Under the pieces are notes generated by a model. It had not been told where the DNA came from. It was given only the letters and a program-made list of their open reading frames with translations, and did no database searches. 64,000 nt of DNA from Camellia lanceoleosa. Its lineage: Eukaryota > Streptophyta > Magnoliopsida > Ericales > Theaceae. Location: positions 3,793,437-3,857,436 of the forward strand of contig CM045767.1 of NCBI GenBank assembly GCA_025200525.1, written 5' to 3'. A program made the translations under genes and the position numbers. Of this stretch, positions 1 through 10,441 are shown one piece after another (position 1 is the stretch's first letter; each line of letters starts with the position of its first letter).

Positions 1-1375
1 TTCTTCTTATGTGACTGTTTTAATTCAGCCCAAACTATATGATATAAGGTTGGATTATTTCAAATTGATCATTTAACTTGAAAGAATATTTAGATTTAAT
101 AGATCAATTTTGAGGTAATCTCGATAATTTGAACTATTTATTTTTTAAAACTCATTGTATAGAATATTCATGAAAAATAGGATGATTGGACATCGGTCAC
201 TAGATATTTGAATCACATTTATATTATAAATAATGAATGATTATTCTTAAAATTACAGTTATCATTTATTTTTTAAAACAAATATAATTTAAACATTCAG
301 TGACCAATATTCAATCCTCTTAATTTTTTACATAAATATTTTACTTAACAAATATTAAAAAGTAAACGATTTAATTTATTGAAATCAACCTATCAAACCC
401 AAATAATCAATCTGAGAGATTCAAAATATGATAAGACTAAGTTATTTTAGGACTTGGCCCAAACTTTTTTTGCACGTGTTTCAAGGAGAATTCTTCTGAT
501 TTAGTTAGGGTTGAGTAAGAAATACGTATAGTCTGTAATTCGATCCGATCTAGTCTAATTCGATAGGTTTGGATTGATTTTTTTAAATTCGTGTTTCGGT
601 TCTAGATTAGAAATTTAAAAATCCGTAGGCCATGGATCGGTTCCGAATTGAAAATTTAAAAATCCGTAGGCCACGGATTAGTTCCAGATTAAACCCTACA
701 GTTCCAGATTGGAACCGATCCGGACCATATACAAATAGTTTATATTTATACTATAGTCTATATTTCTTGCTCTTCTTCTAATAAACTTGAATCTCCATAG
801 ATTTCCCACACTTTCTCTTTTAGATTTTAATTTTGTTGAGATATTGTTTTTTTCCTGAACCATGATGCTCGGCCATGTATTAGGTTGTTTATCAAGTTGT
901 GTTCTCGGACTTGAATCCCCATAGTTTTCAGTAAAGGGAGTTTTCCGGCCATGGAGCTTTCAGCCATGGAAGGTGTGTTGATGTTGTCTCAGAAATGAAG
1001 AGTGCAGCATTAGGTGAAGTTGTTTTGGAAGTGCAGCACTTGGGAATTTGTTTTGGTTAGTATGGGTTGTTTTGTGGGTTTCAATTATTTTATTTTTCAA
1101 GCTAAGTGCTGTAGCTTTTGGTAAAAAAGAATAGTGTGAGTTGGTGTAAAAAAAAGTGATTTGAGTTCTATGATATTTATATTTTTATAAAATTAAAATG
1201 TTATATATATTTTTTATTATTTAATTATATAAATTCGTGGTTCTAAATTAATCCAATTCGTATTTAAACGGATTAATTTAGATTGATTTTATGATTTAAA
1301 CGAATTAAATTGATTTTAATTTTCAAGAATTATAAATAATGAATTGATGTTGATTTAACTCAATCGGAGCCATAC
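1..1375. other. AT-rich intergenic DNA
   Basis: No coding region, RNA gene or clear transposon end is visible. Around 535-720 the sequence contains a locally repeated phrase built on 'aaaaatccgtaggcca', present twice about 60 bases apart, which looks like a small local duplication. Confidence 0.6.
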
Positions 1376-1383
1376 TCAACCTT

Positions 1384-1849
1384 TAGGGGTGTAATTTTGG
1401 CCCCTAGCCCGTGGGCGGCCTGAAACCCCGCTCACGGCCCATGGTGGGCCCGGCCTGTTAAGGCCCGAACCCAAGCCCAGCTCGAGCCTTTGGGCCAGGG
1501 CCTGAGCCATCGTTTTGAAGCCCGGTCCGGCCCATGGGCTCGGCCCATGGCTCGCTCAAGGCCCGGTCTGAGGCTTGCCTCACTTGATGTCCAGTATTAT
1601 TTTTAATAAAAAATAATAAAATTTTAGTGAAAAAAATATAAAAAATTGTTTAGGCCCGCATAAAGCCCAAGCCCATGGGCCCGGCCCACTAGCTCGTCCA
1701 AAGTCTGAATGCTTTTGAGCCTAATTTTTTATTATTCACCCGACCTGGCACAGTCCGTTTTTTGACGAGGGCCCGCAAGGCCCAACATGAGCCTTGCCCG
1801 AATCCGAATAGGCCAGGCCGGGCCGAATCGAATCGAAATTACACCCCTA
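1384..1849. mobile_element. hAT-type MITE
   Basis: A 466-bp non-coding element begins TAGGGGTGTAATTT and ends with the inverted counterpart AAATTACACCCCTA. It is flanked by a near-perfect 8-bp target duplication, tcaacctt at 1376-1383 and ccaacctt at 1850-1857. An 8-bp duplication and AGGGG-type terminal inverted repeats are hAT features. The interior is strikingly rich in GGCCC and GGGCC runs, unlike the surrounding AT-rich DNA. No transposase is encoded, so mobility would have needed a transposase supplied in trans. Confidence 0.8.
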
Positions 1850-1859
1850 CCAACCTTAC

Positions 1860-2160
1860 ATTTAGTAGGATCTTAGGCACGTGCCTGTGTGTGAACCGGT
1901 GGACCCAAAAATTGGACCCAACCCAAGTGGCCCAACTTGTGCTTTTGTGTTCAGACGAAGAGAGCGAAACGTGGGGCCCATGAAAAGCCACAGGACGTTG
2001 CCACTTGTACTGGCGGCTTTGTCTTCGTGTGGTTGCCATCGTGCCACGTGGATAAATGTAACTATCCATCACACGAATAACGAGGTTGGAAGAGTCAGAA
2101 CGTGGCACATGTGGATTGGAGGAGGGTGCGTGGGGACATATTATATGACGAGGGGTTGAG
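1860..2160. promoter_or_regulatory. GC-rich island with G-box/ACGT motifs
   Basis: This stretch is much less AT-rich than its flanks. It carries several ACGT-core motifs typical of plant bZIP/bHLH sites: gcacgtgc near 1877, gccacgtgg at about 2043-2051 and aacgtggcac at about 2099-2108. Short ORFs cross it on both strands, but none resembles a known protein and codon structure is unconvincing. It could be a promoter remnant of a lost gene or an unrecognised small gene. The regulatory reading is inference from motifs only. Confidence 0.3.
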
Positions 2161-5100
2161 ATTCTGTGTCGGTTTATGGCCTTTTCATGTATTCCAAAAG
2201 TCAAAATTACAGAATCATGATTGTTATCATCATCACCATTAATTGCTTGGTTATCTCCTCAGCCGTAGTCAGAATCCCCAGATTTTTTTGGATTAAGTCT
2301 CACATCATAACATCATCACGCGTGAAGATTGCCGCAATCAACAATGTAATATTTTTCCTCACAGTCGTGATTTGTGACACTAAATTCAGGAGTATTAATG
2401 TTCCAAATTTTTATGTCAAGTAAAAAATAAATAAATAAATAAAGTTATTAAAATAAGAAGTTAATGTCATTAGTGCTCAATAAATTAGTGCCACAAATCA
2501 TTTTTCTTTTTCTAAAGATAAATTTGGGATTTCAAAACTATTCAGAGAGGTCACTAGGAGCTCGTTTAGAAAGTATGGGTTTGAGATTTTTTAGTTAAAA
2601 TAATTATAAAAAAATAAAATAAAATTTTTAATAAAATAAAATAAAATATCACATTTAATTTATAATTATTACATTTAAAAAAAAAATTTAAATAATCAAA
2701 AAATTATTTCCAAACGAAACTTTTTAACCTCAAGTTAAAATAATTAAAAAGTCAAAAGTTAATTTAGTTCTTAAACGAAACTTAGATAACATGATAAATA
2801 AGTTAATTTATTATCATTGACTCATTTGGTTTATATTATCTTTTCTTAATAAGTAAAAAATTTAATTTATAAATCATATCTAAAACAATAATATATGAAT
2901 TGAACATTTGAACTTTAACATGAGTAATATATTCATTGACTAATTTCGAAGGCCTCTTAATAGATAATTGTTGAGATGTTGCCTTCATTCATAAATAGTT
3001 GAAATATAAACAAAGGATTTTTTTACAAATTGATTTTTTTAGTATTTTAAAATTTTTTTTAATAAAAATACATACAAAAAAAAAAAAAAAATTTGAGAGA
3101 AAAGTTGACTTTTGTTTGACTTGTATATTTTTGGCTAAAATAATGAGCTTCCAAAATAAGCCTAAGCGATTGTAATATGTAAAAATTACTACAGTTGTAA
3201 AGTATGTCTAAGTTAATTATTTGAGTCATATCATCTCTTTATTTTTTTTTATATATTTTTTCGTAAAAAATTAAAAATAACACTTATTTAGATTATTTCA
3301 AATAAATCTTAATTCAATTGTTTAGAATTTTCACATATCACTAAGAGTTTAAGGATTCTCTCATAAGTATAACTCTTCAAAATTATTTTGTAAACAAGAG
3401 AGTTGGTTTTTTGACAATGTCATTTTCTTGGTGTAACAAATTTTACAAATAATTGTTATTGGCATCATAAATCTGTAATTTTTATTATTATTTATTATTT
3501 ATATAATAGCAGGACATGTGACATCCTCTTACTCATTTAGAGGTTATGAGAAGTTATGAAATGTGAAAAGATGATGGAAAATAAAGTAGAGAACATAGAA
3601 CATGAATTGGAGGTTAAAGGAAGTTATGAAGACATGGAGGGATATGTGGCATTGTGGGAATGAAGATGGAAGAGTGGGTAGTTTTAGGGGATTATTAAGT
3701 AGTTATTGCTGGAACTTTTTTCCTACAAATATTTTCCTATAAATAGCCATTCATGGCTACATTGTAAAAGATCCAGAATTAAAATCAAGGATAATTGATT
3801 TCAATATTACTTGTCATTTTCCTTATCTTAGGAGTAGTTTAACATAGATTTATATTTCGAAGTATTTTATGCACTTCATTTTCGAATCATAGGAGTAGAG
3901 GTAAGTAATTATTATTTTGATTGTTCACTCAATCATCTTTCTTCGTCTCCTTCCTTCTTCTTTTAATTTTTCTTTTCTTTAACACTTGGCAATTTTGAAG
4001 TCCTCTTCGTTGAGGCAAAAGAACCGTCAATGCAATTGCTTAATAATTGGCTTGAATTTAATCTGTAAGGATTTTTCAATTCTTGCCAGCACGCTCGCAT
4101 TTATGATATTTTCCTTTGTAAGAAAAATAAGCCAATAATTGTACATTATTTTTGTCAATCTTGGTGTAATGGGTACCCTATTTTTATTCCTAGCGTTATT
4201 TATTTATGATTTTTTATTTAACTTCGATGAATTAAATAACTTAATTAATATAAAAAAAATCTCAAAATGAGAGAAAATTCTAAATAAATACATAAGATCA
4301 AGATTCATATTTTTGACTTCTTAATAAAATTAAATAAAAACCATTTTCATTTTGTTCCTAGTGTTTGTTTCCTCTTGGTTCATGTGACCCCGTAATGACA
4401 TTTTCTAGTATCTCAAAGAACAAGAATTCGTATGATATCCTTGAGTCCCCATCGGAATGTTTGACCCTAAAAAATTCTTAATGCCAACAAGAAGTTGTCT
4501 AGTAGGCGTAAGCCAAACCTACTAGATAACCTTTGTAAATCTATAAATTATTTAATATCGTGTGTTGTATTGCAACGTATAACATTTCAACCATTGATTA
4601 ACATACGATCTAGAAAGGGGGGAAAAAAAAAATTAAATGAGAGTCATGTCAATTAATTGTTGAAATCTAATATGAAGTATGGCCCACAACTTCTCATATA
4701 GAATCTGCTTAACATGTAATTAAAAATAAAAGTCATCAACATAATTCCAACTATGTAGGGTCACAAAACATCTTTCTCATTAATGAAAAGTAGCAAGAAA
4801 AAATTAATTTTGCTTCCTCAATTTTATCATTAACTTAACCACTGACCGCACTACGCATATTCTCACTATTGAAGAAGCAAAACTTGTAAAATTGTCTTAT
4901 ATAAACTGATATGTCATTTATCATATGTTAACATATAACTTGAGAGGTTCTATGAAAAATTTATTTATATAATATTCTTCTTCTCAATGTAAAAAAGTTA
5001 TTATATGTCGGTAAAACACTGCTCGGTAGAGCCACAAGTGAATATGGTTGATTTTTATAAGTGAGATTTATATGGGATAAAATTCTCTTGGATTGGAGAG

Positions 5101-7115
5101 ATTAGTTTGGCCCATTTAGCCTACCACGTAACTTGTTTTGATAATTTATTTCATTTCATTTTTTAGTTTATAATATATAGCTTATTTATGAAAAAATTAA
5201 ATTGATCCAATAAATATAATCATATGATTTTATCATCTTTATCTTTAAAAAAATAAACAACACGTATAATTTTAAAAATAGCATATTTATTTTTTTGAGC
5301 ATTGAGATAATAAAATTTTGTCATTACGATTGTCGAATTAATCTATTTTAAAGAACGATCTATACTAACTTAAAAAATAAAAAAATAAATTATTAAAGTG
5401 AGACTTGTGGCAACCTCAAAACATCAACCTAATTTCCCCCCCCCCCCCCCCTTATGACATAAGCCTTTTGGTTTTCCTTTAACTGGTTTGTCTTGTTCCT
5501 AGATAGTTTGTCTATGACTTGTGCCCTTTTTCTTTTATTTTATTTAAATGTTTTATTGTTTCATGGTAATTAATTTGTATTTTTTTTTAATGGGGATGAG
5601 TGAGGATTAAAAATGCACTTCTTAGGCCCTTTGGCTTTGCTACATCTAATTTCCAATTATCTAGTTGCATATACACAATTGAATATGTAAACTTTTTTTG
5701 TTTTAAAACATTAGTCTCTTATTTTATTTTTTATTATCTCAAAGTATTAGTTTCTTTTAAAAAATTAAGAACTAAATTAACATAAATTTTTATTTTGTCA
5801 TTCTTTTAAATTCATACATAAAAAGTATAATTATGATAATTGATATTTTTTTTTAAAAAAAAGTTAAAGGATAGTTAAAAAAAGTTAAAAGGATAGTTTT
5901 AAAAAATCAATATTTTAAAAGTATAATAATTAAACTACTAAAAAAAATTAATTTCTCTAAATGAAATTAATATTTTGAGACAAGTAGAATATATTTTTAC
6001 ATATTTACCAACATTAGCATTTTCCGCAACAATTTCGAATGATTTGATATGTTGCAGACTTTTGACATTAATAATTAATGGTTAAATGTAAACTAAATTT
6101 ATTGTTTGTGATGTGATGAGATAGGTATAAATAATAATAATAATAACAATAATACATATTGCATTAAAGATTCGGAAGATTAATTAATAATGAAATAGAA
6201 GAAAAAAATTACAAAAATATGAAAAATATAAGTGATTTTGTAACGTGACATAAGTGAAAATGAAAAGTAGTGAAGGTACAAATAAAAACTTAACTCTCCA
6301 TGTTTATATAATTTATTTTTTTTCAACTAATAAGTAATTCCTCTTTAAAGATTTTAGAGATAGAGAATCTGATTGTCCCACTCAATGGTCTTTCAAATCA
6401 AGTCCCCAAGTTTTTGGCGTTTTGAAACTTTGCCACAAACACCCATTCATCAGATTCACCGCCAACCTAAGGGAGTGGATGAACAGACTCTATAATTTGA
6501 ACATTTTATTTTGTAAAACCTATAAAACAAATTATTTCTCTTAAAAAAAAAAATATCAATAATTATATAATTGAATCATATTTAAAAAAAAAAAAGTTTA
6601 GGAGTTGTTTGAGATGATCTAAATAAGTGTACTTTTTGTCTTTTTATGAAAAGATGTGCAGAAAAATAGAGAGGTGATGTGATGAAAAAAAGATAAAAAG
6701 ATAAAAAGTGTGTACTTATTTTGAGTAGCCAAACTTGGCCTTATTCTCCAAATCACTTTAGAGAAATAGAATGTCAATATTGGAAAGGAGAGACTCATTC
6801 CACCCGAGGCAAAAATACCATAAGTAGATATGTATTTCGAGTGTGTTATCAAACAACCAAAAATCAAACAACTTTTGTCATAGAGTTATAGATTGATCAA
6901 CGCCAGAAGAAGTAGAGCAATGATCCACATTATGTATTGACAAGTCTCTCTTTTTAAGGCAAAAAAGAGCAATTTTACATGGATAGCTTTACAAAGTTGA
7001 AACAGAATTCATATTTGACAATGCAGGTCCCTAAAAGCCTATGATTAATCCTTCTAGACTAGTATTTTCAGGCAATTTTAACAGTTCCTAGTTCACCTAA
7101 GAAAAGTTCTCAGGT
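2161..7115. other. AT-rich intergenic DNA
   Basis: No protein-coding gene is recognisable. It contains long A and T runs, a 16-base C run at 5436-5451, and a possible core promoter with ctataaatag at about 3738-3747. The sequence after that TATA-like box resembles the R/U5 part of a retrotransposon LTR, but no PBS or partner LTR was found. Confidence 0.55.
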
Positions 7116-8949
7116 TCACGATGATCTCGTCAGACCGAGATTATAGAGAAATTTCTCTGATCTAGAACGAAAGAGATTACCAAACGAGAATCTCCCAGTT
7201 TGCTGGGGTGGTGAATTTGAGCATCCATCGTCGTCCTTCACGCTAATTATTGGCAGGCCAATCTCTTTTCGAACTGCCTCAATCGTTTCGCTCTTAACTG
7301 GATATCCCGATGTGTCGGTCACATAGAAAACATTCATAGCTTGTGATCCCCTAGTTGTGACCTCTGCCCGGGTGACTGAAAGACCGTTCTCTCTAAATAT
7401 GCGAGTTACATCAGATAGAAGCCCAACCCTGTCTTTGCCACAAAGTTGTAGTCTTATGCCCTGAATTATAGACATTGCAAGACCATTATTACGTATAAAT
7501 CTCATTTGAAAATTTTGGAAATCTACATAAATCAATCTCCTTTATGTCTTACCTCAGAAGTTCGCCTCTTAATCGCAGCCTCCAAACAGTGAATTACCCG
7601 TTGCCTCTCTGCTTCGAACTAATTGGGTACCCATCCATATGCCTGATATAGTACTCCTATTGAACAAAGATGATATATACTTGATTTTGAAAACATTTGC
7701 TTCGTCAATAATGTTTTCTCAATAAAGGAAAAGCAAATTGGTCTATACTCTGTCACTATTTGATTTCGTTTTCAGAATCTGTTTTCAAATTTTTCCAAAA
7801 ACTCATCATTTCAATATGGTTTCTCTTTTTTGGGGAAGTATCTTTTTGTTGTTTATTTTAGCCCCCCAAAAGAGAAAACCAATATGAAAAAATCAAAAGA
7901 ATTTCAGAAAACAGATTCTAAAAACAAAACAAAACAGAATGGATGCATTCGACCAGAATATAATATCCACATTACTCATTTTAAGTACTCAATTTGCAGT
8001 AAACTGAGGCATTTTCTTTTCCCAGAAAGCCAAAATTTCCTTTCACATTGATGTATATAACAACAATAGAAAAAAATTTATGCAACTTCAAGGGCATGGG
8101 AATTAGGAAGTACCTGATAAGCCTCAGGTCCTCCTTCAGCAATGACAGTGCCATGGAACACCAGGTACTGCATATCTGTCAACGTACACACCGTGTCAAA
8201 GAGTAACTTGGGCCGGTCAGGACACCTCAAGTTCACAACAGTGTACCCTTTTTCATCACAGTTTTCAACAGTTACAAGGGGCTTGCTTGGATCATTTGTG
8301 GACCCACTAAAATCGTCAGTGTCGTAGTCGCGATCAGCATACATCATTTGATGCAACCTTCTTTCAGTGTGAGTGGAACCCACAGAAACAGCAGTGTTGG
8401 CACCTCGCTTATCTCTATCCCCTTTTAGCACGTAAAGAAGAAGTTGCTTGATCTTGGCTAGTCGATCAGGATCATCGATTGGCGATCCATTCAATTCATC
8501 CGTGATGTAAACAACTGAAGCCATCCTTGAATTGTGGGTCCAGACTTCTGCAGCTACCACATTACATTTTAGGTCAGTGAGGACTGCGAAAACCTCTGAA
8601 AGCAAGCCGGGTCGGTCTCTTCCAGTCAATTCAATGGTGGTGTGTTCCATGGCAGCTTGGACACCAACAGACCTTTTCAAAGACCGGAAGCTTCGTCCCC
8701 TTGGTCCCAGTGACTGAAAAAAAAGTAATGATCAATGTAGCTCCAAAATCACACGGTTCCACAAAGAAGGTTGCAACTTGCAACAACAAAAAACACATTT
8801 TTTCAGGGCAAAATTAAAAAACACTTGTCATTTCATAGCGTACTATTTATTTGTGCAAAAATAATTTTTGAAAATTCAAAAAATTCTTTTTAGTGTCTAT
8901 TTTCACCAAGAAAAATGTTTGGGAGCTCGAATTTGTGTGGCCTAAATTG

Positions 8950-9007
8950 CTCGAATCAAAACGACGTCGTTTTACCTCCAAAACGACGTTGTTTTGAGAC
9001 ATTCGAG
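8950..9007. repeat. Intronic inverted repeat with AAACGACGTCGTTT core
   Basis: Inside ACR intron 4, a left arm (8950-8973, ctcgaatcaaaacgacgtcg onward) pairs with a right arm (8980-9007) containing aaaacgacgttgttttgag and attcgag. The loop is about 6 bases. The core itself is a self-complementary AAACGACGTCGTTT. It could fold into a hairpin in the pre-mRNA or be a tiny transposon remnant. Confidence 0.6.
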
Positions 9008-9834
9008 CCATTCGGACTATGAAAATTCAAGCTATTAAGCATTGTTTTTTCACCAAACTAGTTTCTAGTATTTAGAAAACAGCTTCTGAAAACGAAACCA
9101 AATATAGAAATTATTTCCTTCTTCTAAACATGCTAGAGTCTTCTTCAATTCACATTATAGAGCCTTTTTTCTTTTCTTCTTTTTTTATTTATTTATTTAT
9201 TTTTTTTAAAAAAAAAATTACTACTTTACTAGGTCAATTTACAATAAACTAAAAATTCAAGCAGGGATAAAACATAAAAAGCCATTCAAGAATTCACTAG
9301 AGCAGCGACGAGAATAACTATAAAAACTGTAGATTTGATAGTTTAACAGGAATAAAATGAGCATACAACAGAAACAACTAAATCTCTATGAAGGATTGTC
9401 TCACTAACGCAAAATCTCGAGACTAAGGTTTAAGATCAATATTTTTTACCTCGTTAATCGAAATTAATGAGGTAAATAAATGAGCTTAATTTTGGAGATG
9501 TACCTGCTGAATGCGTTCAGTGACATTATCTTCAGAGAGCTTATTCCCATGTTGATCAATAACATGAAACACTGAGATTTAGATCAAAAATAAAAATCAA
9601 TCTCAATGATACTATAAAAAACCAGAGAGAACTTAATGAAAAAATCATTGAAGTAATCGAACTCTAACCATCCATAAACCACCCTCCATCTGAAGAAATG
9701 TAAGCCCTTCTAATTATCAGATTCATATCAGTCAGAACTTGAACAACCTCTAACAAGCTCCCTCTCTTATTTGCACTATCAACCTGTGAAAAATCCCCCC
9801 CCAAAAAACACATGTTAATACAAAGCAATTCTTA

Positions 9835-10017
9835 GACCATGTTTGTTTGGCGGACATGACCTTTGGAGTACATAATCACACATTTGGCTAAAAAAATTAA
9901 GATCTGGACTCTGTACCGATTAAATCTCTTGTCAATTCTTTCTAGTAATCCTGACAGAAGTCAAAGCGTCTAGAAGCGATAATCAAATCTAATTCAGTCC
10001 ACCAAACAAACACGGCC
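9835..10017. mobile_element. Tourist-like (PIF/Harbinger) MITE in ACR intron 2
   Basis: A 183-bp element has terminal inverted repeats GACCATGTTTGTTTGGCGGA at the left and, read inward from the right end, GGCCGTGTTTGTTTGGTGGA. It is flanked on both sides by TTA (9832-9834 and 10018-10020), the 3-bp target duplication of PIF/Harbinger elements. It lies wholly inside intron 2 of the ACR gene and does not touch splice sites. Confidence 0.8.
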
Positions 10018-10407
10018 TTAAAACAATCAATTCAAGAAAAACCCAATTGACCAAACAAAAATTCAATTACCTTGATAAGAGTGGCTTTTCTGTCCGAGTC
10101 ATTATCAACAGTAACCCTACAAGTTTCAAATCAAGAACATCACTCAATTCAATAGACCCAATTGTCAAAACCACGACAATTTTTTTCAATCTTTAACAAG
10201 CAAGAAAACAAAAAGAATTTGCAAAACAACACAACCCGTTTCGATTCAACAACAGAGAACAACCCAATTGAAGAAAGACAAGAAAGATGAGAATTGAAGT
10301 AGTACCTTGGTGGGTTCATACGAAGAACAAGTTTCTCAAATTCATCATCGACGGTGAGAGAAGAAGACCAGTAATCCATTTGCAAAACAAACAAGAAATT
10401 CGCCACA

Positions 10408-10412
<5 letters not shown>

Positions 10413-10440
<28 letters not shown>
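10413..10440 (+). repeat. (GA)n microsatellite in ACR 5' leader
   Basis: About 14 GA units lie just upstream of the ACR start codon. On the gene's strand this is a CT-rich tract, a common feature of plant 5' untranslated regions. It would be polymorphic between individuals. Confidence 0.8.

Positions 10441-10441
<1 letters not shown>

Larger units (their letters stand above)
7116..10379 (-). pseudogene. ACT-domain-repeat (ACR) protein gene, frame broken in exon 6
   Basis: Seven exons read on the minus strand: 10306-10379, 10071-10116, 9669-9783, 9504-9571, 8114-8713, 7553-7656 and 7116-7460. All introns are GT-AG. The start is the ATG at 10377-10379 (MDYWSSSLTVDDEFEKLV) and the stop is TGA at 7116-7118. 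The intended product is about 450 residues, the usual length of plant ACR4-type proteins, with four ACT domains at roughly residues 36-105, 124-200, 256-330 and 337-410. Repeated ligand-site signatures are visible: GRDRPGLLSE in ACT2, CPDRPKLLFD in ACT3 and GKDRVGLLSD in ACT4. ACT domains bind small ligands such as amino acids. ACR proteins are thought to act as amino-acid sensors or regulators, not enzymes.

Exons 1-5 and exon 7 are cleanly in frame. Exon 6 is 104 nt where 105 would keep frame. One base is missing near 7615, giving a stop 20 codons into the exon and a predicted 321-residue protein that loses ACT4. This could be a real null allele, a recent pseudogene or an assembly error. The family call is firm; the pseudogene status is not. 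Confidence 0.85.

Noticed and set aside
1762..2423. Short plus-strand ORFs in the GC-rich island.
   Set aside because: Codon content is not gene-like, both strands are equally open, and no domain is recognisable.
2561..2791. Possible MITE (agctcgtttagaaag against taaacgaaacttag).
   Set aside because: Inverted ends are weak and no target duplication could be placed.
3500..3970. Copia-like LTR (ctataaatag followed by a leader-like segment).
   Set aside because: No PBS, partner LTR or target duplication seen; left only as a possible promoter-like stretch.
6602..6862. Possible MITE with gttgtttga ends.
   Set aside because: Only about nine bases match; no flanking duplication.
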